Notes: generated by a model from the sequence alone, not told the origin. DNA of 64,000 bases from Polyangiaceae bacterium (GCA_947475525.1 CANJMI010000004.1:124001-188000); one strand, 5' to 3'; shown: positions 44,178 to 52,728, counted from the first letter of the stretch. Made by a program: numbers and translations.

Positions 44178-44813
44178 ATGAATATTGGAGTGATCGGCTC
44201 GGGCCAGGTGGGACAGACGCTTGCGAAGGGTCTCGCTGCGGCGGGACACGCGGTGCGCATCGGCAGCCGCGAGGGCAATAAACTCGGCGAGTTTACGACG
44301 CAAACGGGGATCGCCGAGGCACCGTTTGTCAACGTGGCGCGCGACGCCGAGGTGGTGATCCTCGCGGTCAAAGGCACCGTGGCCGAGGCGCTCGTGCGAG
44401 AGCTCGCCCCCGCGTTGGTAGGCAAAGTCGTGCTCGACACGACCAACCCCATCGCGGACGGTGCGCCCAAAGACGGCATCCTGCAGTACTTCACCGCCGC
44501 AAACGAGTCCTTGCTGGAGCGCCTGCAGGCCGCTGCGCCGACCACCCATTTCGTGAAGTTTTTTAGCTCGGTCGGCTCGGGCTTGATGGTGAACCCGAAG
44601 CTGCAGGGGGGCAAGCCGTCGATGTTCGTGTGCGGCAACGACGCCGGCGCGAAAAAGACCGCCAGCGCGCTGGCCGCCGAGCTCGGATGGAACGTAGAAG
44701 ACCTGGGTTCGGCTGCGGCGGGTCACGCCGTCGAGGCCTTGTGCCAGCTGTGGTGCGCCCCTGGGTTGCAGAAAAACGACTGGGCCCACGCGTTCGCCGT
44801 GCTGCGGCCATAA
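44178..44813 (+). CDS. NADP oxidoreductase, coenzyme F420-dependent family (NpdG-like)
   Basis: 211 residues. N-terminal Rossmann motif MNIGVIGSGQVGQTLAKGL with GSRE binding the NADP phosphate, VVILAVKG, and VLDTTNPIADG. No C-terminal F420-specific feature can be verified, and in bacteria without F420 such proteins are generic NADP reductases. The gene has a CGGAG ribosome-binding site, lies 45 bases after the lipoprotein, and could be in the LysR-controlled transcript. Confidence 0.85.
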   Translation: MNIGVIGSGQVGQTLAKGLAAAGHAVRIGSREGNKLGEFTTQTGIAEAPFVNVARDAEVVILAVKGTVAEALVRELAPALVGKVVLDTTNPIADGAPKDGILQYFTAANESLLERLQAAAPTTHFVKFFSSVGSGLMVNPKLQGGKPSMFVCGNDAGAKKTASALAAELGWNVEDLGSAAAGHAVEALCQLWCAPGLQKNDWAHAFAVLRP

Positions 44814-44894
44814 CCGGCCGAGGGCCGCACGTCGTCGAGGTGCGCCGTGTCAAAGACCTGGACTTATCGCGCGTGGCTGCTTTACTGAGCGCAC

Positions 44895-45122
44895 GTGTCG
44901 CGATATTTAGGCTCGTTCGGAGTGCTGGTCTTGTGGGCTTTCGCTAGCTCCGCGACCGCTTCTGGAGTGAGCACCTCGACCGGCGTGGTCGGTTGCAAGG
45001 TCTACCACGACGGCGAGATGGTGAAGCCGCCGCCGATGACGCGGATCGAGCCGCGCCTTGGCCGCGACGAGCCGTGCCACTGCGGCAGCGCAAAAAACAT
45101 CAAGAAGTCCTGCGGGGCCTGA
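44895..45122 (+). CDS. small SEC-C-type metal-binding protein
   Basis: 75 residues from GTG 44895. The C-terminus GRDEPCHCGSAKNIKKSCGA matches the SEC-C zinc motif (GRNDPCPCGSGKKYKKC), but the third ligand position holds Ser and only the next residue is Cys. The N-terminal ~24 residues look like a signal peptide, unusual for SEC-C proteins, so either the start is further inside (ATG 45020 or 45038) or the product is exported. It is followed after 13 bases by the membrane-protein operon. Confidence 0.55.
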   Translation: MSRYLGSFGVLVLWAFASSATASGVSTSTGVVGCKVYHDGEMVKPPPMTRIEPRLGRDEPCHCGSAKNIKKSCGA

Positions 45123-45135
45123 GCGAAGAGTTGCC

Positions 45136-45798
45136 GTGTTCGAGTCGCTCTACGGTAGCCCGTGGCACCATCCGTACTTCTTTTGGGCTTTCGGTGGCCC
45201 CTTGCTCGGGCTTTTCGCTTGGCGAGCGCTCACGAGCGAAGCTCCCCGCGCACGCGCGCTCGCGGCGTTGTTGGCAGCGTTTCAGCTAGGGATCCTCGCG
45301 GATGCTTGGCTGAATGCGCCGAAACTCTCGCCGCTCTCCGGCGGGACTGCCGAGGCGGTGGCGATCGCTTTCGTGATCCTCGGAGATGCGCGCTTCTTTC
45401 TGTTGCTCGAGCGCTTCGGCCGCGGGCAAACGCGCCTTCGAGCGAGCGTTTACGCCCTCGGATGGAGCCTGCTCGTGCCGGTCGGTTCTTTGCTGGCGAA
45501 ATCATTCTCGTCGAATGGGCGAGTGCATTATCTGACCTACGAGCTGGCCTTCGCGGCTCTCGTCATCGGCCTCCGCACTCAGCTCGTTCCGAGGCTTCCG
45601 CCAGGGCCTGGTCGCACCTTTGCGATCCGTCTCTGCGGTTACGAGCTGACGCAATACCTGCTCTGGGCCACGGCTGACGTGTGGATCCTCGCCGGTCGCG
45701 ATGAGGGCTACCTGCTTCGACTGTTACCGAACGCGCTCTATTACGTCGGCTTCGTCCCGTTCGCCTGGTGGGCCGCACCGAAGGAGCTCAAAACGTGA
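45136..45798 (+). CDS. polytopic membrane protein of unknown function
   Basis: 220 residues from GTG 45136, with GAAGAG upstream. About six hydrophobic spans are evident (FFWAFGGPLLGLFAW, ALAALLAAFQLGILADAW, AVAIAFVILGDARFFLLLE, VYALGWSLLVPVGSLLA, LTYELAFAALVIGL, LLPNALYYVGFVPFAWW). The stop overlaps the GTG of the cytochrome gene (GTGA). Tight coupling to a cytochrome c gene suggests a respiratory or redox-linked role, but no family is recognised. Confidence 0.75.
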   Translation: MFESLYGSPWHHPYFFWAFGGPLLGLFAWRALTSEAPRARALAALLAAFQLGILADAWLNAPKLSPLSGGTAEAVAIAFVILGDARFFLLLERFGRGQTRLRASVYALGWSLLVPVGSLLAKSFSSNGRVHYLTYELAFAALVIGLRTQLVPRLPPGPGRTFAIRLCGYELTQYLLWATADVWILAGRDEGYLLRLLPNALYYVGFVPFAWWAAPKELKT

Positions 45799-46757
45799 AG
45801 CTCTGGCAAGGGCTGCTGTGCTCGGTCAGCATCCTCGCCGGATGCCGCAACGCTCCGCCGAGGCCCACGTGTTCGACCGGAACTCAGGCGCAATCCCCTA
45901 CCCCAGCGTCGAGCGGACTCGCCACGCCGGAGCTTACGGACGATGTGCCGTTGGCTGACGACAACGCGGGGCTTTCGTTCGTCGCCGATGGAAAAACACT
46001 GCGAACGCTGACGAAAGCTGTCATCCGACGAGCGTTCCCGGTCGAGACCTTTACGGTCTCCGATGCCTACTACGATGGTCGCCCAAAAACGTGGCGCGCC
46101 GTCTCGCTCCGGCCCTTGCTCGAGCGCGGCTTTGAAGGCCGCACAGTGGACCTCGACGCCCAACAATTCATTCTTCGCTGCGTCGATGGGTACACAGTTC
46201 CACTCGATGGCAAGCGGCTGCTCGAAGCCGGTGGCTACCTCGCGCTCGCCGACGCGACCGTCTCGGAATGGGATCCCATCGGCGTAAAGAAGGACAACCC
46301 GGGACCCTACTTCGTCGTATGGAAACACCCGGAGCAGCAGGGCCTAGAGTTGCACCCGCGTCCGTATCAGCTCGCGGCGATCGAGCTCGCGGCCTTCGAG
46401 ACGACCTTCCCGCATGTCGCGCCGACGGGTGAGCCCACAGACTCGGCGGCCCAACGCGGCTTCGGGATCTTCAAGGAGCAATGCATTCGCTGCCACGCCG
46501 TGAATCAAGAGGGCGGGCGCGTGGGTCCTGAGCTCAACGTGCCGCAGAGCATTGTGGAATATCGGACCGATGCGCAATTGAAAGCCTTCATCAAAAACCC
46601 GCGCACGTTTCGCTATAGTTTGATGCCCGCTCACCCGGACTTGAGAGACACGGACCTCGCCGAATTGCTCGCGTATTTTCATGCGATGAAGAGCCGAAAA
46701 CACGACCCCAACGCCGTGAAGCCGGCGCGAACTCGAAACGCCGAGAAGAGCCTGTGA
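45795..46757 (+). CDS. cytochrome c lipoprotein with molybdopterin-domain-like N-terminal region
   Basis: GTG 45795 overlaps the preceding stop. Lipobox ILAGC. Residues ~60-205 (VSLRPLLERGFEGRTVDLDAQ, then GYTVPL) resemble the small substrate-side fold of sulfite-oxidase-type molybdopterin domains but lack the cofactor-binding Cys. Residues ~220-300 are a mono-haem cytochrome c: CIRCHAVNQEGG, with MPAH as likely axial Met and DTDLAELLAYFHAM as the C-terminal helix. It would carry electrons in the periplasm. The stop overlaps the next gene. Confidence 0.8.
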   Translation: MKLWQGLLCSVSILAGCRNAPPRPTCSTGTQAQSPTPASSGLATPELTDDVPLADDNAGLSFVADGKTLRTLTKAVIRRAFPVETFTVSDAYYDGRPKTWRAVSLRPLLERGFEGRTVDLDAQQFILRCVDGYTVPLDGKRLLEAGGYLALADATVSEWDPIGVKKDNPGPYFVVWKHPEQQGLELHPRPYQLAAIELAAFETTFPHVAPTGEPTDSAAQRGFGIFKEQCIRCHAVNQEGGRVGPELNVPQSIVEYRTDAQLKAFIKNPRTFRYSLMPAHPDLRDTDLAELLAYFHAMKSRKHDPNAVKPARTRNAEKSL

Positions 46758-47815
46758 TCCGGGGTCCGAGCCCCATCGAGAGCGGCTCGGCTTTGCTGGC
46801 GGAACGAATCGCTCGCGCGCCGGACGAACTTCAAGAGTTGCTGGAAACCGAAGCCCCGAGCGGCAGTCTTCATGGACCGGGGCCCGTTATCACCACCGGC
46901 GCTGGCGCGTCCGAAGGCCCGGCGCGCGTGCTCGCGGCGACCCTTCGCGCAGGCGGCACGCCCGCTCGCTTTGAGCCGCTGTCGGCATTCGCCAGCGAGC
47001 GCGAACGCACGAGGATGGTGGCCACGAACGCGGAGCTGGTGCTCGTTTCGCAAAGTTTGTCGCCCAACGCGCGACTGGCACTGCGGCGCGCGAGCCTGTT
47101 TCGCGCGTTCACGGTCGTGACGAGTGTGTCGCCGGATGCACATGCCCCGCCGCTTTCTGCGCCCGCCCTCCTCGCAACCGCCGCGAACGCGGGAGCCCGC
47201 ATCGTCACTCACGGACCGAAAGAAGAGCCCGGCTTGCTCGTGCGCGTGCTCGGGCCGGTCAGCGCCACACTCGCGGTACTCCGCCTCGCAGGAGCGACGC
47301 CGCCAGGCGAGTTGGTGGAGCGGTACCGTCAAAGCTACGAGCTTGGAAAAACTCGCAGCGAAGCGCTCGGCCTCTCCTGTGGCGAGCACCCGGGCGGCGG
47401 CGCGCAGACGATCGCGTTCCTCACCGCGGGCAGCGGGGCAAGCTTCGCGCACGGGCATCGCTGGAAGCTCCTTGAAGCCTGTGCCGCAGCCGACCCTCCG
47501 GTCTGGGATGTCCTGCAATTCGCCCACGGGCCGTTTCAGCAAATCTACGAACGACCCATGCTGCTGTTGGGTCTCGAGCGCCTTGGGGACGAGCCATTAT
47601 TTGAGCGTTTTTACTCACTCCTCGTTCCAGAGCGTCATCGGTTCCTGCGCGTCCAGGCGACGTTGCCGGAGCCCTGGAGTTTTTTCGAGCACGATGCGCA
47701 GCTGAACGCCCTTGCCTTAACACTGCTCGCGTTGAGGCCGCGTGACCTCATGAGTTGGCCCGGGCAAGGCGCCGATGGACCGCTCTACGACTTCACGGGT
47801 GACGACGACACGTGA
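46754..47815 (+). CDS. SIS-domain-like sugar isomerase fold protein
   Basis: GTG 46754 overlaps the cytochrome stop. Residues ~40-135 (VITTGAGASEGPARVLAATL, ELVLVSQSLSPNARLALRRA, FTVVTSV) follow the SIS phosphosugar-binding pattern with a Gly-rich start and Ser-rich loop. A second alpha/beta half (about 200-330) includes GSGASFAHGHRW. Substrate unknown. A SIS-like protein coupled to a membrane protein and a cytochrome is an odd combination. There is no signal peptide, so it acts in the cytoplasm. Confidence 0.65.
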   Translation: MIRGPSPIESGSALLAERIARAPDELQELLETEAPSGSLHGPGPVITTGAGASEGPARVLAATLRAGGTPARFEPLSAFASERERTRMVATNAELVLVSQSLSPNARLALRRASLFRAFTVVTSVSPDAHAPPLSAPALLATAANAGARIVTHGPKEEPGLLVRVLGPVSATLAVLRLAGATPPGELVERYRQSYELGKTRSEALGLSCGEHPGGGAQTIAFLTAGSGASFAHGHRWKLLEACAAADPPVWDVLQFAHGPFQQIYERPMLLLGLERLGDEPLFERFYSLLVPERHRFLRVQATLPEPWSFFEHDAQLNALALTLLALRPRDLMSWPGQGADGPLYDFTGDDDT

Positions 47816-47864
47816 TGCCGACGCCCGGCTCGCCGTCCGAGTGGGCGTCCGAGTGGGAGTGGCC

Positions 47865-48059
47865 TCACCACGTCGGTCGAGCGACGATGAACTCGATGAT
47901 CGCGTGGACGATCGCGCTGGTGTCCTTCCCGTGCTCGAGGCGGCAGACGAAGGGCCTGTCCACCTTCAGCATATCGTAAGGGGCCTGATGCAAATAACTG
48001 AAGGACGAGTAGCTCGTCCCAAAATCATCGAGGCTCACGCGCACGCCACTTTATAGCTC
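47865..48059 (-). pseudogene. EAL-domain (c-di-GMP phosphodiesterase) remnant
   Basis: On the minus strand from 48059 the frame reads EL, stop, SGVRVSLDDFGTSYSSFSYL, then DMLKVDRPFV and AIVHAIIEFI, before a TGA at 47865. This matches the conserved middle of EAL domains (LDDFGTGYSS, KIDRSF). The domain lacks its N-terminal EAL motif and C-terminal third, and has an internal TAA at 48051-48053. It is a clear relic with no start codon and about 60 residues of homology. Confidence 0.85.
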
Positions 48060-48239
48060 CTCCGTGCTGTGTCGAAAGTTGCCAGCACCGCGAGCTGGCT
48101 GAGTGCCCTGCGTCTCTTCTTGCGGGTGGGTCAGATGGGAGGCCCTCCAGGCGATTCCCGTTTCAAGGATAGCCTGTCTGTTCTACGCACGCTCCGGAGC
48201 CGTCTGCTTTCGATCGGTCTGAACCCACCCGAGATTCCC

Positions 48240-48944
48240 ATGAGCCCGTCAAAGAACGACGTCTCCGTCCGCCCGCGTCGAGCCAAGCGGCTTCCCATCC
48301 GAATGGCGCTGGCGCGCCCGAGGCTTCTCGCTACCGTGCTCATCGGCATCCTCGTCGTTCTTTTTTTGCCACGAGAACTCGCGCCGCAGCCCGTCACCCG
48401 GGCCATCGTTGGCTGGAACGTGACGGCCTGTCTCTATTGCGTGTTGGCGCTTAAGATGATGTTCGGATCCTCGCACGAGCGCATGCGCACGCGTGCCTTG
48501 GAGCAGGAGGAAGGCAACACCGTCGTGCTGCTCCTCGTGGTCACCGCGTCGCTCATGTGCGTCGCGGCCAGCGCGTCCGAGTTGGTTCTGGTCAAAAGTC
48601 TGACGGGGTTACTGCGCGACGCCCACCTGGCACTCGTCGCGTTGACGATTGTGTCGTCGTGGGTCTTCACTCAAACCATGTTCGCCTTGCATTACGCGCA
48701 TGACTACTATTTGAACTCGGCGCGTGGGGACCACGGTGGCTTGGACTTTCCCGGGGGACTGCCGCCTGACTATGGAGACTTTCTGTATTTCGCTTGCGTC
48801 ATCGGAACCTCGGGACAAACCGCGGACGTGAGCTTTTCCAGCCGCCGAATGCGCAGGACCGGCACCGTGCACTGCGTGCTGGCGTTCTTCTTCAACACCA
48901 CCCTCCTTGCATTGATGATCAACATTGCGTCAGGGCTGCTGTGA
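48240..48944 (+). CDS. DUF1345 integral membrane protein
   Basis: 234 residues from ATG 48240 (MSPSKNDVSVRPR). Five membrane spans and the family blocks VFTQTMFALHYAHDYY, GLDFPGG, PDYGDFLYFACVIGTSGQTADV and FFFNTTLLALMIN are present. The family is of unknown function. The upstream frame to 48069 has no supporting start and overlaps the EAL-relic flank, so I excluded it. Confidence 0.85.
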   Translation: MSPSKNDVSVRPRRAKRLPIRMALARPRLLATVLIGILVVLFLPRELAPQPVTRAIVGWNVTACLYCVLALKMMFGSSHERMRTRALEQEEGNTVVLLLVVTASLMCVAASASELVLVKSLTGLLRDAHLALVALTIVSSWVFTQTMFALHYAHDYYLNSARGDHGGLDFPGGLPPDYGDFLYFACVIGTSGQTADVSFSSRRMRRTGTVHCVLAFFFNTTLLALMINIASGLL

Positions 48945-49171
48945 GCGGCGGGCTGTCTGAAATTTTTGTTGCTGTTACATAAAATGCCAAAGGTGAGCTT
49001 CCCCCCGTCGCGCGCGCGCCCGCCCCCGCTTCGCAGCTGCCTTGCCGCTCGATTTGAGCGCCGCTGACCGAGTGAAATCAACAACCTGCCACCGCAGGAC
49101 CGCGCGTACCGGCGGCGATCAATAAACAAACCGTTGACAACCACTAAACACAAGACTCAGGGTCCGCCGCC

Positions 49172-50101
49172 ATGTCAGCGAACGTCATCGCTTCGCGCTC
49201 GTATGCTTGTCAGGAGTGCGGGGCCGAGCTGCGGCTGCCGGAGGGGCGCCGCAGCGTCGCTTGCCTTTATTGCAAGTGTCCGACGGTGATCGAGCGCCCG
49301 GGCTCGGCGGACGCGCCGGCGCCGGCGTTGGTGCTGCCGTTCGTGGTGCCCGAGGCGGCCGCGCGCGCGGCGGTGGCGGCGTGGAAGAAGAAATGGCGCT
49401 GGTTTCACGCCTCGCTCGCCGGCGCCGCCATCGATGATATCCAGGGAATTTACTTGCCGGCGTACCTCTACAGTGCGGCGCTGACCTCGCACTACCGCTG
49501 TGAGATCGGCGAGCACTACCAGGAGACCGAGGAGTACGAGACGACCGAGAATGGCAAGCGAGTCACCAAGACGCGGACCGTCACCAAGACCGAGTGGCGC
49601 TCGCTGCAAGGCGAGCACGTGGGCTATGTCGCCGACGTGATGGTGACCGCCTCGCGCGGTTTGCCCAATGGCGAGCTCGGCGCCATCGAGCCGTTCGACA
49701 TGCGGCTGCTCCGCCGTTATCAGGCGGCCCTGGTATCGGGCTGGGCGAGCGAAGATGCCAGCGTCGCGCCGGCCGACGGCGTGCAAGCCGCGCGCGCCGA
49801 AGCGGTGCGCATCGAGGCCGGGCGAATCGGCGCGTTCTTGCCCGGCGACAACAACCGTGGCCTCGAATTCCAAACCCACGTTGACCGCGAGAGCCTCGAT
49901 TTGGCGCTGGTGCCGATTTGGACATTGGCGATCCGGCCCGACCCAAAACAACCGGCGCAGCGCGTATTGTGCAACGGCCAGACCGCGCGAGTGTGGGGGG
50001 CCGAGCGCTGGTCGCCGCTGAAAATCGCGGCTTTCATCGCGATTCTGTTCGCCATCGGTGAGGGCGTCTGGCTTGCGCTTCGAGCAGGAGGGGGCGGGTG
50101 A
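49172..50101 (+). CDS. zinc-ribbon membrane protein (first of pair)
   Basis: 309 residues. N-terminal zinc ribbon CQECGAELRLPEG...CLYCKCP, then a soluble alpha/beta domain (about 55-270) with LPFVVPEAAARAAVAAWKKKW, YLPAYLYSA, VTASRGLPNGEL and LVPIWTLAIR. A C-terminal membrane helix (285-302) follows. The protein is anchored by its C-terminus with the ribbon in the cytoplasm. Leu codons are mostly CTG, unlike the CTC-rich neighbours. A paralogue follows with a four-base overlap. Function unknown; the ribbon resembles those often annotated as helicase or primosome-like. Confidence 0.8.
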   Translation: MSANVIASRSYACQECGAELRLPEGRRSVACLYCKCPTVIERPGSADAPAPALVLPFVVPEAAARAAVAAWKKKWRWFHASLAGAAIDDIQGIYLPAYLYSAALTSHYRCEIGEHYQETEEYETTENGKRVTKTRTVTKTEWRSLQGEHVGYVADVMVTASRGLPNGELGAIEPFDMRLLRRYQAALVSGWASEDASVAPADGVQAARAEAVRIEAGRIGAFLPGDNNRGLEFQTHVDRESLDLALVPIWTLAIRPDPKQPAQRVLCNGQTARVWGAERWSPLKIAAFIAILFAIGEGVWLALRAGGGG

Positions 50102-51054
50102 GCGTCGTCGGTAAGTGCCACCGCTGCGCGACCGACCTCGAAGACGGCGATCTGCGCTGCTCGATCTGCGGCACCATCGCGCCGGCCCTGGACCGTGTTG
50201 TTGGCGAAGTGCAGCGAATCGTCCGCTGCGACGAATGCGGCGCCGCCGTCGCGCACCGCGCCGAGGACGCCATGAGCCCGGCGTGCCGCTTTTGCCGCGC
50301 GCCGACCAAGATCGAGACGCCCCAAAATCCAATGGAAACCGCCGAGCTGATGCTGCCGTTCGTGATCAGCTCCGATCGCGCCGTCGTGGCGATGCGGCGG
50401 TTTCTCGGGTCATTGGGTTTTTTCCGACCGAGCGATTTGTCCAGGAGCGCCTCGGTCGACTCGGTGGCGGCGGTGTGGTTCGCCGCCTGGATCTTCGACG
50501 CTCGCGCCGACGTCACCTGGGCCGCCGACTCCGACCACGGCTCGGGCCGCTCCGACTGGGCCCCGCACGCCGGGCGGGTCAAATTCGATTGGCGCAACGT
50601 GGTCGTCAGCGCCTCGCGCGGCCTTGCCCGCGACGAAGTGCACAAATTGATACCGGCCTATGACCTGGGCCAGGCGGCGCCCATCGCCGGCGCGTCCGGA
50701 GGCCAGGTCGAGAGCTTCGACGTCGAGCGCAGCGCCGCGCGCCAGCACGTGCTCGACGCCATCCACACCATCGCCGCCGAGCAGCTCAAACAGCACCACA
50801 TCCCCGGGAGCCGCTTTCGCAAGGTCAACGTGTCAGCGCTGCTGGAGGGCCTCACCACCCGACGCTTCGCCCTGCCGGCCTACGTATTCGTCTACCGCTA
50901 CGAAGGCCGCCCCTATCGCGCCATTGTCCACGGACAAAATGACGCGGTCACATTCGGCACCGCGCCGCTCGCCTGGGGAAAAATTGTACTCACGGTGCTG
51001 GCCGTTCCCGCGGTGATCGCCGCCGTCATCGCCGCCATTGCGCTGACTCGTTGA
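50098..51054 (+). CDS. zinc-ribbon membrane protein (second of pair)
   Basis: 318 residues from GTG 50098 (GTGA overlap). Two zinc ribbons (CHRCATDLEDGDLRCSICG; CDECGAAVAH...CRFCRAP) precede the same domain as the upstream gene (LPFVISSDRAVVAMRRFLG, WFAAWIFDAR, VSASRGLARDEV, LPAYVFVYRYEGRPY). The C-terminal membrane helix IVLTVLAVPAVIAAVIAAIA closes it. The pair probably forms a hetero-oligomer. Leu codons are again CTG-rich. A hairpin terminator follows immediately. Confidence 0.8.
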   Translation: MSVVGKCHRCATDLEDGDLRCSICGTIAPALDRVVGEVQRIVRCDECGAAVAHRAEDAMSPACRFCRAPTKIETPQNPMETAELMLPFVISSDRAVVAMRRFLGSLGFFRPSDLSRSASVDSVAAVWFAAWIFDARADVTWAADSDHGSGRSDWAPHAGRVKFDWRNVVVSASRGLARDEVHKLIPAYDLGQAAPIAGASGGQVESFDVERSAARQHVLDAIHTIAAEQLKQHHIPGSRFRKVNVSALLEGLTTRRFALPAYVFVYRYEGRPYRAIVHGQNDAVTFGTAPLAWGKIVLTVLAVPAVIAAVIAAIALTR

Positions 51055-51079
51055 GAGGCTTCAGGTTGCCGGAAGCCTC
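51055..51079 (+). terminator. intrinsic terminator-like hairpin
   Basis: GAGGCTTC (51055-51062) pairs with GAAGCCTC (51072-51079) around a nine-base loop directly after the zinc-ribbon gene stop; the following TTGTCCTATTG is only moderately T-rich. Confidence 0.65.
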
Positions 51080-51298
51080 TTGTCCTATTGTCCAATCGGT
51101 TTTTTGGAAACTAGCGCTGTGGCCAATGATTCGCCGAGATGGACGATAGCGGTCTCATCCTCGATGGGGATAGCCGCTACAAGCGCCCTGTTCCACGCCG
51201 CGAAGAGTTGACATCATCGCCAGATCTCGGCGGATGCGCCCGGAAGAGCTTGGTTGGCGCCGTTTAACACCAAACCTGCGTGCACGTATCCTGTGTGA

Positions 51299-51418
51299 AT
51301 GAACATCACCCTCGCCATTGACGAACAGCTTGCGGAACGGGCCCGAGCGGTGGCTGCCGGCGACTCGGGCGGCGAGCGCTTCCGGCGTGAAGACAGCTAT
51401 GCGGACAGGGTCAGATGA
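51299..51418 (+). pseudogene. VapB-type antitoxin remnant
   Basis: ATG 51299 opens a 39-codon frame that begins MNITLAIDEQLAERARAVAA and ends GDSGGERFRREDSYADRVR. The two ends match the start and end of longer antitoxins that precede PIN toxins, so an in-frame internal deletion is inferred. The TGA overlaps the ATG of the PIN relic (ATGA), as in intact vapBC operons. Confidence 0.7.
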
Positions 51419-51825
51419 GCGTCTTCTTAACCACCAACATCCTCCTGTAGGCGGACGACCTGGATGCGGGCGACAAGACACAAATTGCACGCGAGTTGAT
51501 CCATCGCTGCCTGCTGGACCGAAGCGGGGTGGTCTCAACTCAGATCCTCCAGGAATACGACGTCGACGCCCGCAAAAAGCCAAAGTTGGACGGTGCGTCG
51601 GTCCGCGCGCGCGTCGAAATCTACAGTGGGTTTGAGGTCGTGACGATCACGCCGACCCTGATCCTGGCGGCCGTAGACCTGCACCGGCTCGACAGAGTCT
51701 CGTTCTGTGACGCCGTCGTCATCCGGGCGGCAGAGCAAGCCGGGTGCGAGCGCCTGCACTCAGAGGGTCTGCAGGATGGGCGCAAGTTCGGCTCGACGCG
51801 GGTGGTGAATCCGTTTTCAGGGTAG
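51415..51825 (+). pseudogene. VapC-type PIN-domain ribonuclease toxin, inactivated
   Basis: From ATG 51415 the frame reads MSVFLTTNILL then TAG at codon 12. The PIN fold continues in frame to 51825 (VVSTQILQEYDVDA, FEVVTITPTLILAAVDLHRL, VSFCDAVVIRAAEQAGCERLHSEGLQ, RVVNPF). The first catalytic Asp of FLDTN is Thr, and the stop replaces the usual Tyr codon. Catalytic and coding capacity are both lost. An internal TTG/ATG cannot rescue the active site. Confidence 0.88.
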
Positions 51826-51942
51826 CCGTTCACCCAGGTCAACATGTACCCGCGGCCCCGCCTGCGCCGAACGTCGATTCTTCGCTGATTGGCGGACATT
51901 GGCGCATGTGCGGGAAGTCCTGGGCGTGGCAGAGTTCGCCGC

Positions 51943-52728
51943 ATGGCTGTCCCATGGGAGACCCTCGAGACCATCGACACACCGGACGGGCCGCTCGCGC
52001 TCCTGCGTCGTGGTGAGCGTGAATTTTTGCTGACGGTCCGCGGGCGCGTGCTGATGACGAGCGCCGCGCACCGCTCAGAGGACGACCTCGCGCGGCTGGC
52101 CTGTGCGCACCTCGAAAAGACGTCGCAGGCGCATGTGCTCGTGAGTGGACTCGGGATGGGCTTCACCTTGCGGGCGGCGCTCGACGTGCTCGGGCCGCGC
52201 GCGAGATTCGTCGTGGCGGAGCTCAATCCGGTCGTCGCTGCATGGTGCAAAGGCCCGCTTGCGGCGCTGACGGGTGGCGCTGCGAACGACGGCCGCGTAT
52301 CGCTCGTGCTTCGTGACGTGGCCGCCGTCCTTCGGGAAGTGGCCGCGGGGCCGCCAGCCGGGCGCTTCGACGTCATCGTCCTCGACATGTATGAAGGGCC
52401 GCAAAATAAGCTATCGCGGCGCGACCCGCTCTACGGGCCCGAGGCCATTGCTCAAACGCGTCGGGCGCTCGTCGAGGGCGGCACGTTTGCCGTTTGGTGT
52501 GAGCAGCCGTCGGCGGACTTCGAGCGTTCCTTGCGCTCGGCTGGCTTTGTCTGGGAGCGAATTCGGACGGGCCACGGCGGACGCGTCCACCTTGTGTATG
52601 TGGCGCGTGGCGTGACTCAGCCCGGCCCGTCTGCGTCCAACTCGCTGGGTTCGAAGGCGCCCGGCTTGCACGACCGTACCTCGCCGCCCTCATCGGGCAC
52701 GCGACCGCCGCGCCGATCCGTATCGTGA
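51943..52728 (+). CDS. spermidine synthase-like / class I methyltransferase-fold protein
   Basis: ATG 51943 (MAVPWETLETIDTPDG). The Rossmann core LVSGLGMGFTLRAALDVLG, FVVAELNPVVAAW and FDVIVLDMYEGP matches polyamine-synthase-like proteins, with the acidic residue after strand beta-2. The C-terminal ~45 residues after VHLVYVARG are low-complexity and probably not part of the fold. The polyamine-specific catalytic Asp pattern could not be confirmed, so substrate is open. Stands alone between the relic vapC and the cyclase gene. Confidence 0.75.
   Translation: MAVPWETLETIDTPDGPLALLRRGEREFLLTVRGRVLMTSAAHRSEDDLARLACAHLEKTSQAHVLVSGLGMGFTLRAALDVLGPRARFVVAELNPVVAAWCKGPLAALTGGAANDGRVSLVLRDVAAVLREVAAGPPAGRFDVIVLDMYEGPQNKLSRRDPLYGPEAIAQTRRALVEGGTFAVWCEQPSADFERSLRSAGFVWERIRTGHGGRVHLVYVARGVTQPGPSASNSLGSKAPGLHDRTSPPSSGTRPPRRSVS

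Noticed and set aside
47817-47982. Small plus-strand frame MPTPGSPSEWASEW after the SIS-like gene
   Set aside because: It is antisense to the EAL relic, which explains the sequence much better.
48069-48239. Longer N-terminus for the DUF1345 protein
   Set aside because: No start signal, and the added residues are unlike the family; ATG 48240 precedes the first conserved region.
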